Shown: positions 52,765 to 62,489 of the stretch, in pieces | Position numbering within the stretch: the first letter of the stretch is position 1 | Layout: every line of letters starts with the position of its first letter | Source of the DNA: Flavicella sp964230805 | Lineage (GTDB): Bacteria > Bacteroidota > Bacteroidia > Flavobacteriales > Flavobacteriaceae | Assembly: GCA_964230805.1 (NCBI GenBank) | Contig: CAXRIA010000002.1 | Coordinates: 62,001 to 126,000 of the forward strand | Direction: 5' to 3' | DNA length: 64,000 bases | Made by a program: the position numbers and the translations under genes | The notes under the pieces: generated by a model | Told to the model about the DNA's origin: nothing | Databases searched by the model: none | Seen by the model: the letters and a program-made list of their open reading frames with translations, nothing else

Positions 52765-54618
52765 TTATTCGGACACTACATCCAGTTCTACTTTCAAGTT
52801 CTCAATGATAAATTTTTGTCGATCTGGGGTATTTTTCCCCATGTAAAATTCTAGCATTTTTTCCGTGGACATTTCTTTGTCTAGCATCACTGGGTCCAAA
52901 CGAATATTCTCACCGATAAAATGTACAAACTCATTGGGTGATATTTCTCCCAATCCTTTGAATCGAGTAATTTCCGGTTTTCCGGTCAACTTTTCAATGG
53001 CCTGCATTTTTTCTTCTTCTGAGTAGCAATACACGGTTTCTTTTTTGTTTCTGACACGGAACAGAGGCGTTTCTAAAATAAACAAATGCCCCTCTTTGAT
53101 GACTTCTGGAAAAAATTGCAAGAAAAAGGTAATCAGCAACAAACGAATGTGCATCCCATCCACATCGGCATCGGTAGCAATTACAATATTGTTGTATCGC
53201 AAATTTTCCAAACTTTCCTCGATATTCAAGGCGGCTTGCAAGAGATTGAACTCTTCATTTTCATAGACCACTTTTTTGCTCATTCCGTAGGAATTCAAAG
53301 GTTTCCCTTTCAGACTAAAAACGGCTTGTGTATTTACATCTCTCGATTTGGTAATGGAACCACTGGCCGAATCTCCTTCTGTAATAAACAGTGTGGTATT
53401 CAGTCGGTTGTCTTTTTTTAGATCGCCCAAGTGTACGCGGCAATCGCGCAATTTTTTGTTGTGAAGGTTGGCCTTTTTCGCGCGTTCTCGAGCCAACTTT
53501 CGAACACCTGACAATTCTTTTCGTTCTCGTTCTGCTTGTAAAATTTTACGTTGAATTTGCTCGGCTGTTTCGGGATTTTTGTGCAGGTAATTGTCCAAAT
53601 TGGTTTTGACAAAATCATTGACAAAGGTTCGAACCGTAGGCAGATCACCACCCATTTCTGTGGAGCCCAATTTGGTTTTGGTTTGACTCTCAAACACAGG
53701 CTCCATCACTTTTATACTGATGGCACTGACGATGGATTTCCGCACATCAGAGGCTTCAAAATTTTTCCCAAAAAACTCACGAATGGTTTTTACAACGGCT
53801 TCTCGAAAGGCCACTTGGTGGGTTCCTCCTTGTGTCGTGTGTTGTCCATTGACAAAAGAATGGTATTCTTCGCTGTACTGGGTTTTGCTATGTGTCATGG
53901 CCAACTCAATATCATCGGCTTTCAAATGAATAATTGGGTAAGCAATGTCTTCCGGATTGCTATTTTCTTCCAACAAATCTTTCAATCCGTTTTCAGAGTG
54001 GTATTTTTCTCCATTGAAAACAATCGTAAGTCCTGTATTCAAATACACGTAATTTTTGATCATTTTCACCACGTATTCCGTTCGGAATTTGTAATTGGCA
54101 AAAATACTGGGATCAGGTGTAAAATTAACACGGGTTCCTCGACGTTGACTCGAAGACATCTCCTCACTTTTTTCAATTAAATTTCCTTGCTCAAACTCGG
54201 CAAAGACCGTTTTCCCATCGCGGAACGATTGCACACGAAAACTCGTAGAAAGCGCATTGACCGCTTTGGTACCTACCCCATTCAATCCGACCGACTTTTT
54301 GAAGGCTTTGGAATCGTACTTTCCTCCGGTATTCATTTTGGAAACAACGTCCACCACTTTTCCCAACGGAATTCCACGTCCGTAATCACGGATAATAACA
54401 TGGGTATTTTTCACCGAAATTTCAATGGTTTTGCCCGCATTCATCACAAACTCATCAATAGAGTTGTCCAACACTTCCTTAATTAAAATATAGATTCCGT
54501 CGTCTTGCGAACTTCCATCTCCTAATTTCCCAATATACATTCCAGGACGCATACGAATATGTTCCTTCCAATCTAGCGATCGTATATTGTCTTCTGTGTA
54601 TTTGGTTTCCTGCGCCAT
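52765..54618 (-). CDS. parE: DNA topoisomerase IV subunit B
   Basis: The ATPase subunit. GHKL motifs are VLDNSIDEFVMNAG, RDYGRGIPLGKV and GVGTKAVNALS. The toprim domain has TEGDSASGS and ATDADVDGMHIRLLL. At 617 residues it is shorter than GyrB, as expected for ParE in Bacteroidota. It begins MAQETKYTEDNIRSLDWKEHIRMRPGMYIG. The 296 bases between its start and purB contain promoters in both directions and a weak inverted repeat but no gene that I can support. Confidence 0.94.
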   Translation of the reverse strand: MAQETKYTEDNIRSLDWKEHIRMRPGMYIGKLGDGSSQDDGIYILIKEVLDNSIDEFVMNAGKTIEISVKNTHVIIRDYGRGIPLGKVVDVVSKMNTGGKYDSKAFKKSVGLNGVGTKAVNALSTSFRVQSFRDGKTVFAEFEQGNLIEKSEEMSSSQRRGTRVNFTPDPSIFANYKFRTEYVVKMIKNYVYLNTGLTIVFNGEKYHSENGLKDLLEENSNPEDIAYPIIHLKADDIELAMTHSKTQYSEEYHSFVNGQHTTQGGTHQVAFREAVVKTIREFFGKNFEASDVRKSIVSAISIKVMEPVFESQTKTKLGSTEMGGDLPTVRTFVNDFVKTNLDNYLHKNPETAEQIQRKILQAERERKELSGVRKLARERAKKANLHNKKLRDCRVHLGDLKKDNRLNTTLFITEGDSASGSITKSRDVNTQAVFSLKGKPLNSYGMSKKVVYENEEFNLLQAALNIEESLENLRYNNIVIATDADVDGMHIRLLLITFFLQFFPEVIKEGHLFILETPLFRVRNKKETVYCYSEEEKMQAIEKLTGKPEITRFKGLGEISPNEFVHFIGENIRLDPVMLDKEMSTEKMLEFYMGKNTPDRQKFIIENLKVELDVVSE

Positions 54619-54855
54619 GTAAAAAAAATTCGTTGAAGTGTTGCTAAAATAGCATTTTACCTATAAAATTAAAATGACGCTCTAAAATAATTATGAACAA
54701 GTTATTCAGAGTGTTTCTTTCAGACAAATTCCCAAACATTTAATGATCCCAAAATTTAGATAACTTAAAATTTCACAGCCATTCAATCACTCAAAATAAA
54801 AATTTTAAGACGCTACCCACAAATGCAAGACCTCTGAAAGATGAAAAAACAAAAA

Positions 54856-54896
54856 AGCCGCTGTCTATTTCTTGAGAATTGTGTATTTTTGCGGCT
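54856..54896 (+). promoter_or_regulatory. Promoter region of purB with inverted repeat
   Basis: TATTTTTG (54884-54891) followed by C is the -7 element, 23 bases before the ATG at 54915. AGCCGC (54856-54861) is complementary to GCGGCT (54891-54896), a 6-bp repeat that overlaps the -7 element and could be a purine-regulatory site or chance. Confidence 0.45.
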
Positions 54897-54914
54897 CAAT
54901 TTCAATTTAAAAAC

Positions 54915-56258
54915 ATGTCATTATCTAGTTTAAACGCCATCTCTCCGATTGATGGAAGGTACCGAGGAAAAGTTGCCTCCCTAGCTGCTTATTATTCTGA
55001 AGAAGCTTTGATCAAGTACAGAGTCAAAGTAGAAATCGAATATTTTATTGCCCTGTGCGAAATTCCTTTACCTCAGTTGGCCGATTTTGACAGTGCTGTG
55101 TTTCCAGCCTTGCGAGAAATTTACGAGCAATTCTCCACGGAAGATGCACTAAAAATCAAAGAAATTGAAACTGTGACCAACCACGATGTCAAAGCAGTGG
55201 AATATTTTATCAAAGAAAAATTTGACAAGCTGCATTTGCAGTCTTACAAAGAATTCATCCACTTCGGATTGACATCTCAAGACATTAATAACACGGCCAT
55301 ACCCCTTTCTATCAAAGATTCTTTGGAAGAGGTATATTATCCTACTTTGGACGAATTGACGGCTAAATTGGCCGATTTATCTGAAGAATGGGACGACATT
55401 CCGATGTTGGCACGTACCCACGGCCAACCGGCTTCTCCCTCACGTTTGGGGAAAGAGCTGTTTGTCTTTGTAGAACGTGTCAACCAACAGGTATTGCAGT
55501 TGCAACACACACCCCATGCCGCGAAATTTGGAGGAGCGACTGGAAATTACAACGCACACAAAGTGGCCTACCCAGACATTGATTGGAAAGCCTTTGGAAC
55601 GCACTTTGTAGAAAATATTTTGGGCTTGCACCATTCATTCCCAACCACTCAAATCGAACACTACGATCATATGGCAGGTGTGTTTGACGCCATGAAGCGC
55701 ATCAACAATGTCATTATGGACCTCGACAGAGACATCTGGACGTACATTTCGAGTAACTATTTCAAACAAAAAATAAAAAAAGGAGAAGTGGGTTCTTCGG
55801 CCATGCCACACAAAGTAAATCCAATTGACTTTGAAAATTCTGAAGGAAACATCGGAATTGCCAACGCTTTGTTCGAGCATTTGGCCGCCAAATTACCCGT
55901 GTCTCGTTTGCAACGCGATTTGACAGATTCCACCGTATTGCGAAACGTAGGAGTTCCATTTGGACATACCTTGATCGCCTTTGCTTCTACCCTCAAAGGA
56001 TTGAACAAACTGTTGTTGAACAAAGAAGCCTTCGAAGAAGATTTGGAAAACAACTGGGCCGTGGTTGCAGAAGCCATTCAAACGATTTTGCGAAGAGAAG
56101 CCTATCCAAATCCCTACGAAGCTTTGAAAGGCCTGACAAGAACAAACGAGCAAATCAATCAAGAATCCATTGCCAATTTTATCGACACACTCGAGGTATC
56201 CGACGAAATAAAAGCGGAATTGAAAGTCATTACACCAAGTAACTACACAGGAATCTAA
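54915..56258 (+). CDS. purB: Adenylosuccinate lyase
   Basis: Splits SAICAR to AICAR and adenylosuccinate to AMP, both releasing fumarate. At 447 residues it is family length. Motifs are SPIDGRYRGKV, ETVTNHDVKAVEYFIKE, GLTSQDINNTA, RTHGQPASPSRLGKE, and the superfamily signature GSSAMPHKVNPIDFENSEGN. An upstream frame from 54879 would overlap the promoter. A hairpin terminator follows. The gene pairs functionally with purL 1.5 kb downstream, though they are not one operon. Confidence 0.97.
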   Translation: MSLSSLNAISPIDGRYRGKVASLAAYYSEEALIKYRVKVEIEYFIALCEIPLPQLADFDSAVFPALREIYEQFSTEDALKIKEIETVTNHDVKAVEYFIKEKFDKLHLQSYKEFIHFGLTSQDINNTAIPLSIKDSLEEVYYPTLDELTAKLADLSEEWDDIPMLARTHGQPASPSRLGKELFVFVERVNQQVLQLQHTPHAAKFGGATGNYNAHKVAYPDIDWKAFGTHFVENILGLHHSFPTTQIEHYDHMAGVFDAMKRINNVIMDLDRDIWTYISSNYFKQKIKKGEVGSSAMPHKVNPIDFENSEGNIGIANALFEHLAAKLPVSRLQRDLTDSTVLRNVGVPFGHTLIAFASTLKGLNKLLLNKEAFEEDLENNWAVVAEAIQTILRREAYPNPYEALKGLTRTNEQINQESIANFIDTLEVSDEIKAELKVITPSNYTGI

Positions 56259-56287
56259 CAAGATAATTTTCAAAAAAAATGAAGAGA

Positions 56288-56323
56288 AATCTGACAAGCA
56301 TTGAGCTTCTCAGGTTTTTTTTT
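56288..56323 (+). terminator. Terminator of purB
   Basis: CTGA-C-AAGC (56291-56299) pairs with GCTT-C-TCAG, with a single C-C mismatch and a 5-base loop, followed by nine T. Confidence 0.75.
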
Positions 56324-56379
56324 GTAGAAAAACCTGCACAACGTTCGCACCGTGCAGATTTTTAGTTTACATTTACCTT

Positions 56380-56766
56380 ATGATACCAAAAGTCAGCGCT
56401 TTTCTTATTTGTGGTCTCCTGTTATGGGCTTGTAAAAATGATCCCAAATCTTTTTCTTTCAAAGAAGGAAGGTTTAAAACCTATTTGGAAAACAAATCAG
56501 ACAGCTCTTACTTCTACAGAACTGAAAAATTTCAGATTGAAACCTACAAACAAAAAACAGACACTTTCCACATAACGTGGAAGAATCAGTTTGAATTTCA
56601 TCTGAAAAAGCAGCACCCAAAGACAAAGCTGGACAGCACCAAATTCATTATAAAAATCACGAAAATTAAAAACAACTCTTACGAATTTTTGGGCTATTAC
56701 TTTGGAAGCAACTTCAAACAAAAAGGCAGCACTTTTCGACTCGAAGAGGAACAGCAACAATATTAA
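56380..56766 (+). CDS. Small lipoprotein of unknown function
   Basis: A 128-residue protein with a lipoprotein signal peptide (SAFLICGLLLWAC, Cys at 18). The mature part is about 110 residues, very rich in Lys, Phe and Thr, probably a small beta-barrel or sandwich (FQIETYKQKTDTFHITWKNQFEFHL, then TKFIIKITKIKNNSYEFLGYY). Similar proteins between purB and a TerC gene occur in other Flavobacteria as I recall, sometimes mislabelled as topoisomerase IV. Function unknown. The TerC gene follows after 34 bases. Confidence 0.7.
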   Translation: MIPKVSAFLICGLLLWACKNDPKSFSFKEGRFKTYLENKSDSSYFYRTEKFQIETYKQKTDTFHITWKNQFEFHLKKQHPKTKLDSTKFIIKITKIKNNSYEFLGYYFGSNFKQKGSTFRLEEEQQQY

Positions 56767-56800
56767 AAATATACATCCACAACAATAGCACATCATTGAT

Positions 56801-57562
56801 ATGGAAATTTTCACACAATTTGACACTTGGGTTGCACTACTTACCCTTACTTTTTTAGAAATCGTTTTGGGAATCGACAATATCATTTTCATTTCCATTA
56901 CCACAGGAAAACTCCCCAAAGAACAACAAAAAAAAGCGACCCATATTGGATTGTTGCTAGCCATGGTTTTCCGAATAATTTTGTTATTCGGTGTTTCGTA
57001 CTTAATTGCTATGAAAGAGGCAATTTTCAACATAGAAACCTCTTGGATTACGTCGCATGTCTCAGGGCAAAGTATCATTTTATTTGCTGGAGGATTGTTT
57101 TTACTCTACAAAAGTACCCGTGAAATCCATCACAAAGTGGAGGGAGCAGAAGAAAAAAACCCTTCCCGTTCGAGAGCCACGACACTATCCAAAGCCATTG
57201 TACAAATTGTATTGATTGACCTTGTTTTTTCATTTGATTCTGTTCTCACAGCTGTGGGAATGACCAACGGCATCGAAGGAGCGCTGACTATCATGATCAT
57301 CGCGGTCATCATTTCCATACTTATTATGATGCTGTTCGCCAACCCAGTTGGACAATTTGTAAACAAACATCCCACCATTCAAATGCTCGCATTGTCCTTT
57401 TTGATTTTGATCGGTTTTATGTTGATCACAGAAGGGGCTCATTTGGCACAAACGGAAATTTTTCAGCAACACATCGGAGCCATTCCAAAAGGGTATTTGT
57501 ATTTTGCGATTGCCTTTTCTCTCGGTGTAGAAGCATTGAATATGAAAATTAGAAAAAAGTAA
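56801..57562 (+). CDS. TerC-family membrane protein
   Basis: A 253-residue inner-membrane protein with about seven helices. The TerC stamp is LEIVLGIDNIIFISI with acidic residues in the membrane, a second set in IDLVFSFDSVLTAVGMT, and a third near the end SLGVEALNMKIR. Bacterial TerC/Alx-like proteins are linked to manganese export, metal loading of secreted proteins and tellurite resistance; there are no ter resistance genes here, so manganese homeostasis is the likelier role. It has no nearby riboswitch that I can recognise. Confidence 0.9.
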   Translation: MEIFTQFDTWVALLTLTFLEIVLGIDNIIFISITTGKLPKEQQKKATHIGLLLAMVFRIILLFGVSYLIAMKEAIFNIETSWITSHVSGQSIILFAGGLFLLYKSTREIHHKVEGAEEKNPSRSRATTLSKAIVQIVLIDLVFSFDSVLTAVGMTNGIEGALTIMIIAVIISILIMMLFANPVGQFVNKHPTIQMLALSFLILIGFMLITEGAHLAQTEIFQQHIGAIPKGYLYFAIAFSLGVEALNMKIRKK

Positions 57563-57736
57563 AAACCCAACGCTGACACCTTCATTCACAGCGCCATTTT
57601 CACATTCACTACTTTCATTCTAAAGGATTTCAAACCGTATTTTCATCGAAAAGCAACAAAAACAATCCTGTTGATAAGCCTTTGAAAAAAACTGCCTTTA
57701 CCGCTTGATACAGCCCTTTTTTTGAACATTATTTTG

Positions 57737-57744
57737 TAGATTTG
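57737..57744 (+). promoter_or_regulatory. -7 promoter element for purL
   Basis: TAGATTTG followed by TGC, 36-48 bases before the two candidate purL start codons. Confidence 0.45.
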
Positions 57745-57791
57745 TGCTTTTAAAAATTTCGAAGCAACAGCGCTTAAATATGCAAAAATCC

Positions 57792-60700
57792 ATGATCCTA
57801 TTTTTTCAACGCAAGACTACTGTATTTGCTGTACAAACCAAAGAACTCTCCTCAGAGAACATTCAAAAATTAGTTTGGTTGTTCGGCAACGCATCGCAAC
57901 TCAACACAAGCGAAATAGAAGGCTATTTTGTGGGACCCCGGAAAGAAATGATTACACCTTGGAGTACCAACGCTGTTGAAATTACGCAAAACATGAGTAT
58001 TGAGGGAATTCTCAGAATTGAAGAATTTACACAAGTCGCTTCCAACGAAGTCGAAATTGATCCCATGCTTCAAGTATTGTACACAGGTTTGAACCAAGCT
58101 ATTTTTACCATTGACATCAAACCAGAAGCGGTAATAGAAATCGAAGACATTCAAGCTTTCAACCAAAAAGAAGGACTTTCTTTGAGCCAAGAAGAAGTGG
58201 CTTATTTGGAAGAATTAGCCACAAAAATCGGAAGAAAACTAACCGATTCTGAAGTATTTGGATTTTCACAAATCAACTCAGAACACTGTCGTCATAAAAT
58301 ATTCAACGGAACCTTTGTCATTGATGGAGAAGAAAAAGAGAGCTCGTTGTTTAAAATGATTCGCAAAACTTCGGAAACAAACCCGAACGGCATTGTTTCA
58401 GCCTACAAAGACAATGTGGCCTTTGTAAAGGGGCCGAAAGTAACCCAGTTTGCCCCGAAATCAGCAGACAAACCGGATTTTTATGAAATCAAAGATTTTG
58501 AATCAGTCATTTCATTGAAAGCCGAAACACATAATTTTCCAACCACTGTAGAGCCCTTCAACGGTGCTGCAACCGGTTCTGGAGGAGAAATTAGAGATCG
58601 ATTGGCCGGTGGAAAAGGTTCGTTGCCTTTGGCGGGTACAGCGGTGTATATGACCTCCTACTCACGTTTGTCAAAAAACAGACCTTGGGAGACCATGGAA
58701 GAACGCGATTGGTTGTACCAAACCCCTATGGAAATACTAATCAAAGCCTCTAATGGAGCCTCTGATTTTGGAAACAAATTTGGACAACCTTTGATCTCAG
58801 GTTCCCTATTGACCTTCGAAGCAGACGAATCTGCCGCTAGCTCAGACTCTCTGCGGAAACTAGGATTTGACAAAGTGATTATGCAAGCCGGAGGAATTGG
58901 TTACGGTAAAAACGAACAAGCGCTTAAAGACACTCCAGAACAAGGAGACAAAATTGTGATCTTGGGTGGTGACAATTACCGAATTGGAATGGGAGGTGCC
59001 GCTGTTTCTTCTGCCGATACAGGTGGAATGGACAGTCAATTGGAGTTGAACGCTGTTCAGCGTTCAAACCCAGAAATGCAAAAACGTGCGGCCAATGCGG
59101 TGCGTGGTATGGTCGAAAGTGACGCCAACCCGATTGTATCGATTCACGATCACGGAGCGGGTGGACACCTGAACTGCTTGTCGGAGCTTGTAGAAGACAC
59201 CGGAGGTAAAATTGATTTGGACAAACTGCCCGTCGGAGATCCAACACTTTCTGCCAAAGAAATTATCGGAAACGAATCGCAAGAGCGTATGGGCTTGGTC
59301 ATCAACGAAGAAAGCGTGGCGTATTTAAAACGCGTCGCAGACAGAGAACGTTCTCCCATGTACACAGTAGGAGATGTCACCAACGACCATCAGTTTACAT
59401 TTGAATCGGCGACAACAGGCGAAAAACCAATGGACTTGGCCATGAACGATATGTTTGGGAGTTCTCCAAAGACAGTATTGCACGATAAAACCATTCAAAG
59501 AGACTATACGCCTTTAAACTACGACTCAAAAAATATCCACGAATACTTAGAGAACGTTTTACAGCTAGAAGCCGTTGCTTGTAAAGACTGGTTGACCAAC
59601 AAAGTAGACCGCTGTGTCGGAGGAAAAGTTGCCAAACAGCAAACAGCAGGTCCTTTGCAATTGCCGTTAAATGATGTTGCCGTCATGGCGCTGGACTACG
59701 ATGGAAAAGAAGGAATCGCCACGAGTATTGGTCATGCTCCTGTTGCGAGTTTGATCAATGAGGTAGCCGGTTCTAGAAATGCCATTGCAGAAGCATTGAC
59801 CAACCTCATTTGGGCTCCTTTGGAAGACGATTTAAAAGCCGTTTCCTTGTCTGCAAACTGGATGTGGCCTTGTAAAAATGAAGGTGAAGATGCCCGTTTG
59901 TACAATGCTGTTGAGGCCGTTTCGAACTTCGCTATTGAGCTCGGAATCAATATTCCGACAGGAAAAGATTCGCTTTCCATGAAGCAAAAATATCCAAATG
60001 AAGAAGTCATTGCCCCAGGTACGGTGATCATCTCAGCTGCTGGACATTGCAACGACATCATAAAAGTGGTAGAACCTGTCTTTCAAAAAAATGCGCAAAA
60101 TAAAATTTACCACATCGATTTTTCAAACGATACTTTTAAACTAGGAGGTTCTTCTTTTGCACAAGCCGTGAATGGTATTGGAAACGAGAGCCCAAATATC
60201 AACGATTCGGAAAAATTCAAAACAGCGTTCAATACCCTTCAAAAATTGATCAAAGAAGAACGAATTTTGGCGGGACACGACATTTCTGCGGGAGGTATGA
60301 TTACCACTATTTTGGAAATGTGTTTTGCACAAAACATGGTAGGTGCTAATTTGGATATTTCTGCCTTGGGAGAACCAGACACCATCAAAGCATTGTTCTC
60401 GGAAAACAGTGGTGTCATTATTCAATCTTCGGATGAAGAAATCGAACGCATCTTAACAGAAAATGATGTCAAGTTCACCTATCTCGGAAATGCGGTGAGA
60501 AGCAACGAAGTTTGCATCACAAACCATGGAGCCACTGAAACGTTTAATGTTGCCTATTTACGAGATATTTGGTTTGGTACTTCTTACTTGTTAGACGACA
60601 AGCAAACCGCCAACGGTTTGGCTACTGCGCGTTTCAACAATTACAAAGAACAGCCTTTATCCTTTGAATTCCCTGCTGGTTTTGACGGGAAACTTCCTGT

Positions 60701-61463
60701 GATTGACTCGAGCAAACCAAAACCCAAAGCCGCTATCATTCGCGAAAAAGGGTCCAACTCAGAGCGCGAAATGGCCAATGCCATGTATTTGGCTGGCTTT
60801 GATGTCAAAGATGTGCACATGACCGATTTAATTTCAGGTCGTGAAACGTTGGAAGACATTCAGTTTATTGGTGCTGTTGGAGGGTTTTCCAATTCCGATG
60901 TTTTGGGTTCTGCCAAAGGTTGGGCAGGTGCATTCTTGTACAATGAAAAAGCAAAAACAGCCCTGGAAAACTTCTTCAAAAGAGAAGACACGTTGTCTAT
61001 TGGAATTTGCAACGGTTGTCAATTGTTTGTAGAATTGGGATTGATCAATCCTGACCATACCGAAAAACCAAAAATGCTACACAACGAATCACAAAAGCAT
61101 GAAAGTAGTTTCACTTCTGTCAGCATTCAAAATAACAATTCAGTAATGTTGCATTCTTTGGCAGGAAGTACTTTGGGCGTATGGATTTCTCATGGTGAAG
61201 GAAAATTCCATTTGCCAAAATCGGAAGACCACTACAACATTGTTGGAAAATACGGCTACGAAAGTTACCCTGCCAATCCAAATGGCTCCGATTACAATAC
61301 GGCGATGATGACCTCGAAAGACGGCCGTCATTTGGTCATGATGCCACATATTGAACGTTCCATTTTCCAATGGAATTGGGCACATTATCCAAACCAGAGA
61401 AAAGACGAAGTTTCGCCATGGCTTGAAGCTTTTGTAAACGCAAAAAACTGGTTGACAAAATAA
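57792..61463 (+). CDS. purL: Phosphoribosylformylglycinamidine synthase, single large chain
   Basis: Converts FGAR, glutamine and ATP to FGAM in purine synthesis. It is the long single-chain type of about 1,220 residues: N-terminal PurS-like domain, two AIRS-like ATP-binding halves (QINSEHCRHKIFNG; TVEPFNGAATGSGGEIRDRL; IVSIHDHGAGG), and a C-terminal glutaminase domain with the catalytic cysteine in SIGICNGCQLF and the His in HGEGKF. I start at the ATG at 57792 (MILFFQRKTTVFAVQ), which matches the usual MIHFF start; an ATG at 57780 adds four residues. Confidence 0.96.
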   Translation: MILFFQRKTTVFAVQTKELSSENIQKLVWLFGNASQLNTSEIEGYFVGPRKEMITPWSTNAVEITQNMSIEGILRIEEFTQVASNEVEIDPMLQVLYTGLNQAIFTIDIKPEAVIEIEDIQAFNQKEGLSLSQEEVAYLEELATKIGRKLTDSEVFGFSQINSEHCRHKIFNGTFVIDGEEKESSLFKMIRKTSETNPNGIVSAYKDNVAFVKGPKVTQFAPKSADKPDFYEIKDFESVISLKAETHNFPTTVEPFNGAATGSGGEIRDRLAGGKGSLPLAGTAVYMTSYSRLSKNRPWETMEERDWLYQTPMEILIKASNGASDFGNKFGQPLISGSLLTFEADESAASSDSLRKLGFDKVIMQAGGIGYGKNEQALKDTPEQGDKIVILGGDNYRIGMGGAAVSSADTGGMDSQLELNAVQRSNPEMQKRAANAVRGMVESDANPIVSIHDHGAGGHLNCLSELVEDTGGKIDLDKLPVGDPTLSAKEIIGNESQERMGLVINEESVAYLKRVADRERSPMYTVGDVTNDHQFTFESATTGEKPMDLAMNDMFGSSPKTVLHDKTIQRDYTPLNYDSKNIHEYLENVLQLEAVACKDWLTNKVDRCVGGKVAKQQTAGPLQLPLNDVAVMALDYDGKEGIATSIGHAPVASLINEVAGSRNAIAEALTNLIWAPLEDDLKAVSLSANWMWPCKNEGEDARLYNAVEAVSNFAIELGINIPTGKDSLSMKQKYPNEEVIAPGTVIISAAGHCNDIIKVVEPVFQKNAQNKIYHIDFSNDTFKLGGSSFAQAVNGIGNESPNINDSEKFKTAFNTLQKLIKEERILAGHDISAGGMITTILEMCFAQNMVGANLDISALGEPDTIKALFSENSGVIIQSSDEEIERILTENDVKFTYLGNAVRSNEVCITNHGATETFNVAYLRDIWFGTSYLLDDKQTANGLATARFNNYKEQPLSFEFPAGFDGKLPVIDSSKPKPKAAIIREKGSNSEREMANAMYLAGFDVKDVHMTDLISGRETLEDIQFIGAVGGFSNSDVLGSAKGWAGAFLYNEKAKTALENFFKREDTLSIGICNGCQLFVELGLINPDHTEKPKMLHNESQKHESSFTSVSIQNNNSVMLHSLAGSTLGVWISHGEGKFHLPKSEDHYNIVGKYGYESYPANPNGSDYNTAMMTSKDGRHLVMMPHIERSIFQWNWAHYPNQRKDEVSPWLEAFVNAKNWLTK

Positions 61464-61542
61464 AAGGTATTACCCCCCTTCATTTAGAAAAAAACACTGT
61501 AAAAAAATCTTTTGTAGATTCGCATAAAGAGAAATTGAAATC

Positions 61543-62205
61543 ATGGAAAAAAAAGGGTCTTATTTTTTACAAGCGGCTATCGGATTGATTTCCACCGCCT
61601 CACTTTTGTATTTTTTCAACCAAAAATGGTTTGGTTTTCTCATAAAAGAAGATGGCGTTTTAGAAAACCTTACGGCACTCATACTGTTGGTAAGCTCTGT
61701 TTTGCTTTTGCTTCGTTTTGTTCGCGTTAGAACAGACAAAAATATGCTTTGGAAAGCGTTCAATATCCTGATGATCGTAGGCTTGTTTTTTGGGTTTGGA
61801 GAAGAAATTTCTTGGGGACAACGAATTTTTGAAATCGAAACGGGTGATTTTTTTAGTCAAAACAACACTCAAAATGAAACCAACCTTCACAATTTAAAAA
61901 TCAACGGTGTAAAAATAAATCGCATCATTTCTGTTTCGTTTTCAAGTATTTTTGGCGTGTATTACTTTTTTCTACTAGGACTGTACAAACGCATCCCCTC
62001 CCTAAAAAGACTCGTTCAAAAAATTGGAATCCCAGTTCCCACACGTTACCAGTCTTTGTGGTTTGTAGGAGGAACTTTTTTAATTTTTATGGTTCCGCAT
62101 TCCAAAAAGTGGGAAATATGGGAATGTATTTTTGTACTTTCTTTTTTATGGATTTTAATTGCTCCTTACAACAAAGAGGAAAAACTTTTTGTTTCTAAAA
62201 AATAA
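61543..62205 (+). CDS. Membrane protein with GEEISWGQR motif, unknown function
   Basis: A 220-residue inner-membrane protein with about six helices (residues about 8-26, 42-60, 70-86, 128-148, 172-188, 194-210). Between helices 3 and 4 is a polar patch: GEEISWGQRIF (86-96), then NNTQNETNLHNL (107-118). Acidic pairs beside a helix end, with a conserved His nearby, recall intramembrane metalloenzymes, though I cannot place it in any such family. I recall this motif in other bacterial hypothetical proteins. It is monocistronic. Confidence 0.7.
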   Translation: MEKKGSYFLQAAIGLISTASLLYFFNQKWFGFLIKEDGVLENLTALILLVSSVLLLLRFVRVRTDKNMLWKAFNILMIVGLFFGFGEEISWGQRIFEIETGDFFSQNNTQNETNLHNLKINGVKINRIISVSFSSIFGVYYFFLLGLYKRIPSLKRLVQKIGIPVPTRYQSLWFVGGTFLIFMVPHSKKWEIWECIFVLSFLWILIAPYNKEEKLFVSKK

Positions 62206-62400
62206 GAGACCCATCAATAGTGTTGAATTCGGCATAATATGCATTCACAACTTCCTTTTTTTTACAGCATTTCAAATTATCCGATTTACTAGCTTTCGAA
62301 GATAGCAAAAATCGCTTTTCTAAAAACGAGACCTCGTTGCCGTGATTTTTATGCGTTCATCATAGAGCCGGCAAAAATGCAAGTCAACGCAACTAAAATT

Positions 62401-62440
62401 TAGATTTGCGCAAAACCGAATACTCCCTTTTGCAAATCCT
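62401..62440 (+). promoter_or_regulatory. Promoter-like element and bulged inverted repeat upstream of the acyl-CoA ligase
   Basis: TAGATTTG (62401-62408) fits the -7 consensus. GATTTGCGCAAAA (62403-62415) and TTTTGCAAATC (62428-62438) form an 11-bp inverted repeat with a 2-base bulge and a 12-base loop. It could be an operator of a fatty-acid regulator or a leader hairpin. The rest of the 284-base gap (62206-62489) shows no gene. Confidence 0.4.
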
Positions 62441-62489
62441 CTAAAATTCACTATTTTGCGGTAACCATTTTTACTACGAAACCAAACCC

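Noticed and set aside
56380..56766. Possible label as a topoisomerase IV protein
   Set aside because: The sequence is a short lipoprotein with a lipobox and no topoisomerase motif; the true subunits are at 50160-54618.
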